12,295 bases of DNA. Source: UMGS75 sp964507405. Lineage in GTDB: Bacteria > Bacillota_I > Bacilli_A > ML615J-28 > CAG-313. Each line of letters starts with the position of its first letter. Position 1 is the first letter of the stretch. Under the pieces are notes generated by a model. It saw only the letters and a list, made by a program, of their open reading frames with translations, made no database searches and had not been told where the DNA came from. A program made the position numbers and the translations under genes. The stretch is from assembly GCA_964507405.1 (NCBI GenBank), contig CAZDPJ010000033.1, positions 1 to 12,295 of the forward strand, in the 5' to 3' direction. Positions 1 to 7,390 of the stretch are shown in pieces.

Positions 1-326
1 AGTTTATGTAGAAAAGTATAAGATACTTTAATATTAAAATCTCTTTCTAAAATTAACGTTAGTGTCATTTGAAATATTAGTGTATACTTCAATAATTTTT
101 TTACTAATAGATTCATCAATAGTAGTAGGTGGCTTATTTTTATGGTTACCATGGGAAAAGATTCTTTCCCATTAAGTTTATATTTTTTAACATAATTATA
201 AGCTATTTTAAGACTACAATTTAATTTAATAGACAAACGTTTAATATTACGTTCTCCATTGTCGACAAATTGTTTTACCATTTCATATTTTGTTTGTTCA
301 TTCATTGTTAATTCAACCTTTCTCAT
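1..326 (-). pseudogene. ISNCY-type transposase, N-terminal part, frameshifted and cut by window edge
   Basis: Read on the minus strand from an ATG at 326, with a good ribosome binding site (AAAGGTGG, 340-333). The protein begins MRKVELTMNEQTKYEMVKQF and continues through a helix-turn-helix segment (around NCSLKIAYNYVKKYKLNGKE). One base appears to be missing near 153-158, because the next frame carries on with HGNHKNKPPTTIDESISKKI. A second frame change near 60-66 leads into LERDFNIKVSYTFLHKL, which reaches the window edge. This N-terminal pattern (HTH, then HGN-K-P linker, then a SYTF-HKLL region) is what I know from ISNCY-type transposases of Firmicutes. The catalytic domain is outside the window. 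With two frameshifts the enzyme should be inactive. The family name is recalled, not searched; the frameshifts are read directly. Confidence 0.7.
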
Positions 327-376
327 ACGATACCACCTTTTTGTATTATTATATTATAAGCATAGTTATTTTGTAA

Positions 377-407
377 AATTCATATGTTAATCAGATGAAT
401 ATGAATT
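377..407. repeat. 9-bp inverted repeat upstream of the transposase remnant
   Basis: AATTCATAT (377-385) and ATATGAATT (399-407) are perfect inverted repeats separated by 13 bases. They lie in the non-coding stretch between the leftward transposase remnant and the rightward leader promoter. They could be an operator or a weak hairpin; there is no T-tract, so a terminator is unlikely. I see no gene between about 341 and 593. Confidence 0.35.
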
Positions 408-423
408 AAACTTTGTATTTTTA

Positions 424-452
424 TTGAAATAATAGCTTATATTTGATAAAAT
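424..452 (+). promoter_or_regulatory. Sigma-A-like promoter of the lipoprotein/protease operon
   Basis: TTGAAA (424-429) is followed after exactly 17 bases by TAAAAT (447-452), close to the -35/-10 consensus with optimal spacing. It reads toward the lipoprotein gene. No better promoter lies between it and the gene start at 594. In such AT-rich DNA chance matches are common, so the spacing and position are the main support. Confidence 0.45.
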
Positions 453-488
453 ATATGTGAAATTAACAACCTTGATAGTTTTTATAAA

Positions 489-553
489 TTACCTAAGGAT
501 TTAATATAAATAATGATACTACTCTCTTTAGGTAAATCTATAGGGAGTTTTTT
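489..553 (+). terminator. Terminator-like hairpin with competing upstream pairing (possible attenuator)
   Basis: ACTCTC (521-526) pairs with GGGAGT (543-548, one T-G pair) and runs directly into TTTTTTG, a rho-independent terminator layout. An inner TAG/CTA pairing extends the stem. TTACCTAA (489-496) is a perfect reverse complement of TTAGGTAA (528-535), which sits inside the terminator loop. The two pairings could therefore compete or form a pseudoknot. The element lies between the promoter at 424-452 and the ribosome binding site at 577-584, so it could be a transcription attenuator, or it could end a short independent RNA. I do not recognise a known riboswitch class. Confidence 0.5.
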
Positions 554-593
554 GTTTATATTTCATACAATGTAATAAGGAGGTATTGAACAT

Positions 594-1469
594 ATGTTTA
601 AAATAAAAACAATTAAAATATTTTTAATATTGGGTGTGATTCTATTTAGCCTCGTTGGGGTTGTTGGCTGTTCTAATCTAACTGGTAGTAATAGTATAAA
701 TGCTACATATATTAGAACACATTTTGAAGAAGATGATATAGATGGTCAATTTGAAATAATAAGCAATCATATTGATTTAATAATGTTATTAGGAAATAAT
801 ATTCCCGAAAAATATGATGATAACTTTTTTGAAACAAACTCTCTTTTAGTTTTTAAAATAGTTGAATCAAGTGGTGGTAATAAAAGTGAAATTGAATCTT
901 ATATAATTAATGATCAAATACTGAATGTATATGTTAAAACTAAGCAATATGGAGACACTACTGATATGGGATATTGGTGGTTCATTTTAGAATTAAATAA
1001 AAAAGAGGTTAAAACTTTTGAAAATGTTAAAATATTAAAAAATGGTGAAGAAATTATGAGTAAGTTAAATAATGGAAATAGAATCAATAGTTTTTATGTT
1101 AAGTCGGATTATTACAAATTTGAAGAAGATTTAACTATTGTGGATACACAGAAACAATTAGTAGAGTATTTACAATTTAAAGATATTAAAAATTATACAT
1201 TCAATACATATGATGATGCTTTTTTTGTGGGCAAATCTTTGATAATTTTCACAAATTTTGAGGAAAGTTCGGAAAATGAAAGTATAATTTCATCATACAT
1301 TATTGAGAACAATGTAATAACTATTAATGTAAAAACAATAATAGAAAGTGATAATGGGATGATGAGTTATGGTTATTTCATTATGGAGCTTTCTAAAGAT
1401 GAAATCAAGTGTATAAATGAAGTAAATATTGTAAAAAATGGGAAATCATTAAATATAGGAAGGACATAA
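594..1469 (+). CDS. Lipoprotein with two PrcB-like domains, partner of the downstream S8 protease
   Basis: This 291-residue protein has a positively charged N-terminus, a hydrophobic stretch and a lipobox (V-V-G-C) with the lipidated cysteine at residue 26, so it should be a membrane-anchored surface lipoprotein. The start is well supported by AAGGAGGT at 577-584. The mature part holds two diverged copies of a ~100-residue unit, about residues 53-151 and 180-283. Each contains a YDD-FF segment, a hydrophobic strand, an acidic S-S segment, S-YII----I-V-VKT, a G-Y-F-(I/M)EL strand and a final V-I-KNG. The strand order recalls the C-terminal PrcB domain, known from the lipoprotein PrcB that partners the subtilisin-like protease PrtP of Treponema denticola; this assignment is an inference. 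The gene ends 3 bases before the protease ATG and carries its ribosome binding site, so the two are co-transcribed and probably translationally coupled. A chaperone or docking role for the protease is plausible but unproven. Confidence 0.75.
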   Translation: MFKIKTIKIFLILGVILFSLVGVVGCSNLTGSNSINATYIRTHFEEDDIDGQFEIISNHIDLIMLLGNNIPEKYDDNFFETNSLLVFKIVESSGGNKSEIESYIINDQILNVYVKTKQYGDTTDMGYWWFILELNKKEVKTFENVKILKNGEEIMSKLNNGNRINSFYVKSDYYKFEEDLTIVDTQKQLVEYLQFKDIKNYTFNTYDDAFFVGKSLIIFTNFEESSENESIISSYIIENNVITINVKTIIESDNGMMSYGYFIMELSKDEIKCINEVNIVKNGKSLNIGRT

Positions 1470-1472
1470 CGT

Positions 1473-3521
1473 ATGAAGAAAAAAATTTTTATTTTAAGTT
1501 TATTATTAAGCTTAGTTTTATTAACAAATATTAATTTTGGTTATGTAAGTGTGTATGCGAATGAATTAGAACAAATAGAAAATTTAATTATTGATGATGA
1601 ATCAATTTCTAACAATTCGATAATTGTTATTTTAAATGAGGAAGATACATATTCATTTAAAGAATATGAGGAGAGTGATTTTGATGAATATGATTGCATT
1701 TCAGTAGAAGAATTAACTGCATATTCTTTTGAAGTTTTAAAGGAACAATTAATGTGTTCCGATAATTCTGATAATATTATTGATTATAATTCTTTTAGAA
1801 GAATCCTTAAATTATCTTTAGAAGAAACGACAAAAAGTAATATTTTAACTATAATTGAAGAGATTAAAGAAAATTTTAATTTTCAATATGTTGGTCCTGA
1901 GTTTATTTATGCTGAATCATCGACCTATCCTTTTGATTCTACATTATTAAATAATAATCAATGGGCACATGATTCTATTAATACACCAAAAGCGTGGGAT
2001 TATACTACAGGAAGTGATGAAATATATGTTGGTGTTATAGACACCGGTATTGATGGAACACATAGTTATTTGAGTGGAAATATGGATAATGGACTACATA
2101 TGGATTTTTCAGGTAATACACCTGAACCATTAAATATTCCGATAGATTCATCCGATCATGGCACACATGTAGCTGGTATTATTGGTGCTGAACCAAACTC
2201 CTCCACTGGTGCAGTTGGTGTTTGTTGGAATGTTAATATTGTTTCACTAAGAATTAGTATTGATGGATACTGGTATTCTTCTAGAGCCATTCAAGCTGTT
2301 GATTATGCTATTTTGAAAGGAATCGATGTTTTGAATTATAGTGGGAGAGTTAGGTATGAAGAAACTAATCAAATAAATATTAATGATCCTGCTTTTTCTC
2401 AAATTATAGCTAATTATCCTGGATTATTTGTTGCTGCCGCTGGAAATTATTATTCTGATAATGACGAAGAAGATGTTTTTCCTGCTAATTACTCATTAAC
2501 ACATTCAAATGTTATTTCTGTTGGCGCTTTAGATGCTAATGATGAAAAACCTTTTTTTTCAAATTATGGTATAAATTCCGTGCAAATATATGCTCCAGGT
2601 TATGATATTTATAGTACATTACCTAATAATGATTATGGTGCGAAATCGGGCACATCAATGGCGGCTCCATATGTGACAGGGGTTGCAGCCTTACTATTAT
2701 CGATAACCCCATCATTAACAGGAACACAATTAAAAAACATATTAATTAATAGTTCGAATAGTTTATTAATAGAGGTGAATGATGGAACGAGTCACACAGT
2801 AAGGAAACTAGATGCATATAATGCTGTTAAATATGTATTAAAAAATTATGGTTTAGAAACAGCTTTAAAATTTAACACAAAGTCATTAAGTAAATCTGTT
2901 GATTCAACAAGCACATACTTCAATGAAAATAATTATTTTCTAAAAATGAATGTTGAAAATGCATACGAATATGATTTTACAATATCGTCGTCTAGTGCAT
3001 TGGAAGTTACATTATATGATTCTAATTTTAATAAAATAAATGTTTCTCAAATATCTACTAATGGAGGTTTAACAAAAACATTTAATTATTATTTATCAGT
3101 TGGAACATATTATCTACAATCTAATTATGTTAGTTCTATTGCAAGTGGAACGATAAATGTTTCTGTTGTTGGCGAACCACACGCCCATTCATATACAATG
3201 CAATACTATAATTATAAATGGCATAAATTAACATGTGAATGTGGACAATCTACAGGTTCAACACAAGTACATACAATTTTACAGTCAGAAATTGTCAATG
3301 GAAGATATGCTGAATGCTTGGGATGCCATCATTTGTTGGATTTAAATTCGGATATGGCATTAGTGGGAGGAATCAATAGTGCTTCAGTAACACAAGTTTC
3401 AATTAATGGTAGTTATATTTTACCAAGTGGAATCATTGTGTTAGTTGATGAAGACTTAGATACATATTTAAATGGAACTTTAGTATTTTATAATAAAGAT
3501 AAAGTACCAGTGATTCAATAA
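1473..3521 (+). CDS. Secreted S8 family (subtilisin-like) serine protease
   Basis: This 682-residue preproprotein starts at an ATG preceded by GGAAGGAC (1458-1465), inside the end of the lipoprotein gene. A signal peptide covers residues 1-29 (likely cut after VYA). Residues about 48-149 resemble an I9-type inhibitory propeptide, ending RILKLSLEETTKSNILTIIE and then FQYVGPEFIYAES. The catalytic domain (about 155-440) has the complete triad: Asp190 in VIDTG, His229 in DHGTHVAG and Ser395 in SGTSMAAPYV, with the oxyanion Asn325 in AAAGN. A beta-sandwich resembling a pre-peptidase C-terminal domain follows (about 475-565). Then comes a Cys/His module (HAHSYT from 570, C588-x-C590, H, and C615-x2-C618), a pattern I associate with secreted Firmicutes proteins. 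No LPxTG or C-terminal membrane segment is seen, so it is either released or held by the lipoprotein. It looks intact and active. Its substrate is unknown; one candidate is the RHS product encoded behind it. Confidence 0.93.
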   Translation: MKKKIFILSLLLSLVLLTNINFGYVSVYANELEQIENLIIDDESISNNSIIVILNEEDTYSFKEYEESDFDEYDCISVEELTAYSFEVLKEQLMCSDNSDNIIDYNSFRRILKLSLEETTKSNILTIIEEIKENFNFQYVGPEFIYAESSTYPFDSTLLNNNQWAHDSINTPKAWDYTTGSDEIYVGVIDTGIDGTHSYLSGNMDNGLHMDFSGNTPEPLNIPIDSSDHGTHVAGIIGAEPNSSTGAVGVCWNVNIVSLRISIDGYWYSSRAIQAVDYAILKGIDVLNYSGRVRYEETNQININDPAFSQIIANYPGLFVAAAGNYYSDNDEEDVFPANYSLTHSNVISVGALDANDEKPFFSNYGINSVQIYAPGYDIYSTLPNNDYGAKSGTSMAAPYVTGVAALLLSITPSLTGTQLKNILINSSNSLLIEVNDGTSHTVRKLDAYNAVKYVLKNYGLETALKFNTKSLSKSVDSTSTYFNENNYFLKMNVENAYEYDFTISSSSALEVTLYDSNFNKINVSQISTNGGLTKTFNYYLSVGTYYLQSNYVSSIASGTINVSVVGEPHAHSYTMQYYNYKWHKLTCECGQSTGSTQVHTILQSEIVNGRYAECLGCHHLLDLNSDMALVGGINSASVTQVSINGSYILPSGIIVLVDEDLDTYLNGTLVFYNKDKVPVIQ

Positions 3522-4788
3522 TATAATTAATCTTGAAAATAAACAATTAACATATAATCATTTAAATTTAATTAGTAAATATCAGAAAGATAATAGTGAA
3601 GTATATAGTTATGAATATAATTATCAAGGAATAAGAACTAAGAAAATAAAAGAAAATGATTATGAAGTAAGATATTATAGTGATAATAACAGAATTATTG
3701 GAGAAGATGTAAAAGATTTAAAAACAAATAATATTATAAGAAAACTAAGATATTTTTATGATTCATTTGGAATATGTGGAATAAACTATATAATAGATGG
3801 TGAAGACCATTACTATAATTTAGTAAAAGACTCAATAGGAAATGTATCAAAGGTAATGTATCGAGGAAAAGTAATAGGTGAATATAGCTATGATGCCTGG
3901 GGGAATAGTGAAGTAATAGAACTAGAAGTAGCTAATCAAATAGATAAAGATGTAATAAAGTATAATCCATTTAGATATAAAGGATATTATTTAGATATTG
4001 AAACTGGACTTGCGATGGTGGGACAAAGATACTATTCTTCAGAACTTGGAAGATTTATCCAACCAGCGGATGTTTCATGTTTAGATCCACAATCTATCAA
4101 TGGACTAAATTTATATGCATATGTAAATAACAATCCAATTGGAATTGCTTATAGTAGTTCTGGTGTTGGTTTTTGTGGTAATGGTGGAATGATTGGTTCT
4201 ACAAGTGGAACAATCAGTAATATTGTTGGAAGCGGAAGTATAGGTGAAAGATCAAAAGTTACTGGCTTTGGGTCATTAGGTGGCTCAAGTTATGGTGCCA
4301 TTAATTGGCCTAAAACGAATTCTATTGCAATGACACACTATACTACTTCGCTGATTGAGAATGCTTTTATTGGGGCTTTCTTTGGTAATATTTCTTATAC
4401 TGTAACAACTCAATTGAACGATTCAGAAATGTTTTATTCTTATAGTAATATAGGTAATGGAGGATATAGCGATGGGGTAGGAATGAATTTAGGAAATTGG
4501 TATGGAATTAGTGCTTATGTTTCATCAAACCTTGGATTTGGTAATAATATGCAACTAACACCATGGATTACTTATGGAGCAGCAATTAGTTTGAAAGATG
4601 GTATTTCTTTCTCATTTGGTACAATTTCTGGTAATACTACTCAAGAAATTACAACAAATGTAGGGTGGGGTACTATTGCTGGAGCTTACCTCGTATGTGC
4701 AGGAATTGCAGCAATACCAATGCCAGGAGCTAGAGCGCTTGCGGGAGCTGCTGCCTGTGTAATATTATTAATTGATATTTTTAATTAA
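3514..4788 (+). pseudogene. RHS repeat polymorphic toxin, 3' part only (core plus variable C-terminus)
   Basis: The reading frame is open from 3514 to the TAA at 4786-4788. It encodes YD-repeat sequence (YEYNYQGIRTKKIKEN, LVKDSIGNVSKVMYRGKVIG, EYSYDAWGN) from about 3523. The RHS core follows, containing NPFRYKGYYLDIETGLAMVG, QRYYSSELGRFIQPADV and NGLNLYAYVNNNPI. No ATG, GTG or TTG start exists in this frame before ATG 3856, which falls inside the conserved repeat and has only a poor AAAGG 2 bases away. The 5' end of a normally very long RHS gene is therefore missing, and the remnant begins at the protease stop, one frame over. After NNNPI comes a glycine-rich variable region (about 4136-4785, ~215 residues) ending in a hydrophobic segment that could span or insert in membranes. 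I do not recognise this C-terminus as a known nuclease or other toxin. In complete RHS systems this part is the exported toxin; here translation is doubtful unless it reinitiates at 3856. Confidence 0.85.
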
Positions 4789-4802
4789 TCGGGAGGAAAA
4801 TT

Positions 4803-5240
4803 ATGAATAACAAAATAATTGATGGAATGAGAAAAGAAGGGAAGCCTTTTAGGAACATTATGTTGTTTAGATATATTTTCGCAATAATAATGCCTTTGTA
4901 CATCTATTTAATGAATAATGATAAATATAGTGATAAAGATATTATTTTATTTGCAATTGCAGGAGTTATGTTTGGAACAATTGGCTTATATGGATGGCTA
5001 TATTCTACGAAATATAGATTAGAGTTTGATAGTGAAAAAGTTTATTTGAAGACTTTATTTAGAAAAATTGATCTTAATATATGCGATGTTAAAAAATATA
5101 CATGCAATAGATATAGAAAATCTGTGTTCTATCAATTTAATTTATTCATAAATAATCGAAAAGTATTGATTAATACAAGATATAAAGATGAGTTGGAAAA
5201 AGTATTAAAAGATAATAAAATTGAACAAATAATTAAATAA
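4803..5240 (+). CDS. Two-TM membrane protein with PH-like tail, candidate immunity protein
   Basis: This 145-residue protein has a strong ribosome binding site (GGGAGG, 4791-4796) and starts 14 bases after the RHS stop. Two hydrophobic segments, about residues 18-37 and 46-66, form a helical hairpin. The remaining ~75 residues look like alternating beta-strands ending in an amphipathic helix (YRLEFDSEKVYLKTLF and on to RYKDELEKVLKDN), an arrangement resembling bacterial PH-like domains. Neither homology nor function is recognised with certainty. A small gene placed directly behind an RHS toxin C-terminus is normally its immunity gene, and a membrane protein would fit a toxin tip acting at the membrane. 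The decayed gene at 7391-7919 has the same layout and the same position behind an RHS C-terminus. The gene looks intact, so the protein may still be made although the toxin gene is truncated. Confidence 0.65.
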   Translation: MNNKIIDGMRKEGKPFRNIMLFRYIFAIIMPLYIYLMNNDKYSDKDIILFAIAGVMFGTIGLYGWLYSTKYRLEFDSEKVYLKTLFRKIDLNICDVKKYTCNRYRKSVFYQFNLFINNRKVLINTRYKDELEKVLKDNKIEQIIK

Positions 5241-5242
5241 TT

Positions 5243-5303
5243 GTAAACAGAATAAGACGTGCTACACTCTACATCACATAGTCTTGCACGTCCTCTTGTT
5301 TTA
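5243..5303 (+). terminator. Long imperfect hairpin after the immunity-like gene
   Basis: GACGTGC (5256-5262) and GCACGTC (5286-5292) form a perfect 7-bp stem. Outer bases AAACA (5245-5249) and TGTTT (5297-5301) extend it imperfectly, and the 3' arm ends in CTTGTTTT. It can end the transcript of the gene stopping at 5240. The long loop (23 bases) is unusual for a terminator. It is also the last structure before the recombinase gene, so it could instead belong to the left end of that element. Confidence 0.45.
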
Positions 5304-5304
5304 A

Positions 5305-5317
5305 CTGGGATACCCAG
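5305..5317. repeat. Small GC-rich inverted repeat upstream of the recombinase
   Basis: CTGGG (5305-5309) and CCCAG (5313-5317) flank ATA. The repeat is conspicuous in AT-rich DNA and lies 32 bases before the recombinase ATG. It might be an operator or part of an attachment region. I found no convincing direct repeat of this area at the right side of the recombinase (6907-6980). Confidence 0.3.
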
Positions 5318-5348
5318 CTTAAAATTATAATGGTAATGAGGCGATGAT

Positions 5349-6906
5349 ATGATAGAATCTATTTTGTATAAGACTGCTATTTATTGTAGACTTTCTTTAG
5401 ATGATGGTTCACTAGGAGAATCTGGTAGTATTCAGACACAAAAGATGATGCTAGAGAAATATTGCCGTGATAATAACTTTACTATTAAAGAAGTATATAT
5501 TTATGATGGTTAATTAGGACTAAATTTTGATAGACCAGCATTTAAAAGATTAATCGCAGACATTGAATCAGAAAAGATTAATTTAGTAATAACTAAAGAC
5601 TTATTTAGACTTGGTAGAGATTATTTATAAACTGGATATTATACTGAACAATACTTTCCTTTACATAATGTAAGATATATCGCAGTTAATGGTGGTGTAG
5701 ATACATTGATAGACAATAATGACATCGCATCATTTAAAAATATCTTAAATGATATGTATGCTAAAGATTTATCTAGAAAAGTTAAATCTGTAAAAAGACA
5801 AAGATCATTAAATGGATTATTTATATCTGCTCAAACACCTTATGGATATATAAAAGGTCCTACAAATAAAAATCATTTAATAGTAGATGAAGATGTAAGA
5901 CACGTTATTGAATTGATATTTAATATGTGTGTTAATGGTAAAGGAGCACCTACTATTGCAAAAGTTTTAGAGGAAAAAGGAATATTAAATCCGCAGCCTA
6001 TAAAACATTAAAAGGTTCAACTAGATTTGCTAAACTTCAATGAACTAATCATTATAAATGGAAAACAGTAACTATTAGAAAAATATTAACTGATATGGCT
6101 TGCTGTGGACATATGGAAAATGGAAAATATAAAATTGAAAACTATAAAACAAAAAGAAGAGTTAAAGTTCCTGATAATGAACATATAGTAGTTAAAAATA
6201 CTCATGAAGCTATTATTAGTGTAGAAACATTTGAAACAATACAAACTGTTTTAAGGGCTAGACACTATCCGGCACATCATGAACATGAAAACTTATTTAA
6301 ATCAATCTTGCTTTTGAATGTGGCAAAAAAATGGCTATAGCACATAAAGTAAGAAATAATAAAAAAGACACATTTTATAAATGTGCAAATCATGAAAATA
6401 ATCCTCATGAATGTCCTAGATTAAATATTATTCAATATCATCAAATAAAAAGCAATTATTGAAAAGAGATATTTAAAATAATTGATAAATTAAGAAATAG
6501 TGAGAAAGCATTTGAAACTTATGTTAATAGAATTAAGAAAGATAAACCTTCAGAAATCAAGAAAACAGAATCTAGGATTAATACTTTAATTAAAATAGCT
6601 TCAAAATTATATGAAGATTATGCAAGTTACTTAATTAATGAAAGAACTTATAAAGAATAGTTACTTAGAAATAAACAAGAACAAGATTTGTTAGAACAAA
6701 AGTTACAAACATTAAGAAATGTGTATAAAAATTTAACTTATAAATTAATGAGATTAGACCAATTAAAGAATGAATTTAATATATTCTTAGATAGTGTAGA
6801 GTTAACAACAGATATGGCTAATTCTTTAATAGAACGCATAGAATTAAGCTATTATACAAAAGATGAAGATGGTACTAAACATAGACGAATGATCATAAAA
6901 TACTAA
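5349..6906 (+). pseudogene. Large serine recombinase, multiply inactivated
   Basis: Starting at ATG 5349 (GAGG upstream), the reading gives an N-terminal resolvase domain with catalytic Ser16 in YCRLS, then SGSIQTQK, DRPAFKRL and DLFRLGRDYL. A recombinase domain follows (TPYGYIKG, VRHVIELIFNMCVNGKGAPT). Next come a zinc-ribbon region (CGKKMA, FYKCANHENNPHECPRL), a coiled-coil region and the ending LIERIELSYYTKDEDGTKHR. Length (~519 codons) and domain order match complete large serine recombinases of integrative elements. Lesions seen: stops at 5511 (TAA where family members have Tyr), 5628 (TAA, family Lys), 6041 (TGA), 6460 (TGA) and 6658 (TAG), plus frame changes near 5990-6005 and 6305-6315. 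The gene is therefore dead. It would have integrated or excised an element by site-specific recombination. No other element genes accompany it, so it may be the last trace of a lost island. It sits between two RHS cassettes. Confidence 0.9.
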
Positions 6907-6943
6907 TTTATTGATGATTCATTATAAATATTATAAAATATAG

Positions 6944-6972
6944 ATGACCTAAATGTTTAATATTTAGGTCAT
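6944..6972. terminator. 11-bp perfect hairpin at the recombinase/RHS remnant boundary
   Basis: ATGACCTAAAT (6944-6954) is a perfect reverse complement of ATTTAGGTCAT (6962-6972) around a 7-base loop. It follows the recombinase stop by about 40 bases and directly precedes the second RHS remnant. There is no T-run after it, so it is at best a weak terminator. TTTAGG in its 3' arm could also be the remains of the RHS core codons for Phe-Arg (the NPFRY motif). Confidence 0.45.
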
Positions 6973-6973
6973 T

Positions 6974-7374
6974 ATAGAATATGACGTCGAAACAATACTA
7001 TATTATTGTTTAACAAGATATTTTAATCTAAAGTTATGTAGATTTATAAGACAAGATTCAATTGAATATTTAGATTGTGAATCAGTTAATGGATTAAATC
7101 TATATTGTTGCTGTGCAAATGATCCTGTCAACAAGTACGATTTATAAGGCCATGCTTTAATTTCATTATTAGTTTGATTTTGGTATTGCTGCGCTTATTG
7201 TCGCAGGAATAGGGGGCAGCATCATATACAACTGGACAATTTATTGATTATACGATAACTGATGACTTTGAATGGTCTTGGGGTGGATTCTTTGGATCAA
7301 CAATTTGCGGTGAAGTTGGCGGAATGATTGCATATGCATTTCAGATACAAAAGAATATGAGTGATTTTTTTTAA
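6974..7374 (+). pseudogene. Second RHS core and C-terminus, decayed and 5'-truncated
   Basis: From 6974 one frame reads EYDVETILYYCLTRYFNLKL, then CRFIRQDSIEYLDCESVNGL and NLYCC-CANDPVNKYD, a clear RHS core with several atypical residues. A TAA at 7145 falls where family members have the Ser/Thr of the DP(S/T)GHA motif (here D-L-stop-GHA). After that the frame changes at least once. The new frame gives a glycine-rich, partly hydrophobic C-terminus (IAALIVAGIGG, then TTGQFIDYTITDDFEWSWGG, FFGSTICGEVGGMIAYAF) with a TAA at 7372-7374. The C-terminus differs from that of the first RHS remnant, as expected for interchangeable toxin tips. It is preceded by neither a start codon nor a ribosome binding site. 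It is either an orphan C-terminal module or the tail of an RHS gene cut by the recombinase region. Confidence 0.8.
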
Positions 7375-7390
7375 TTAGGAGGATACTGAA

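Noticed and set aside
6041..6462. In-frame TGA codons in the recombinase and in the 7391-7919 gene, suggesting TGA = Trp (code 4)
   Set aside because: The same genes also have TAA and TAG stops and frame changes, so they are decayed anyway. Long intact genes use only TGG for Trp with no internal TGA, and the gene at 7391-7919 appears to end at an ancestral TGA. None of the intact genes uses TGA as stop, so the point is not fully closed.
5240..6990. Direct repeats (att sites) flanking the recombinase
   Set aside because: Only trivial matches such as GACGT are shared between the left (5241-5348) and right (6907-6990) sides.
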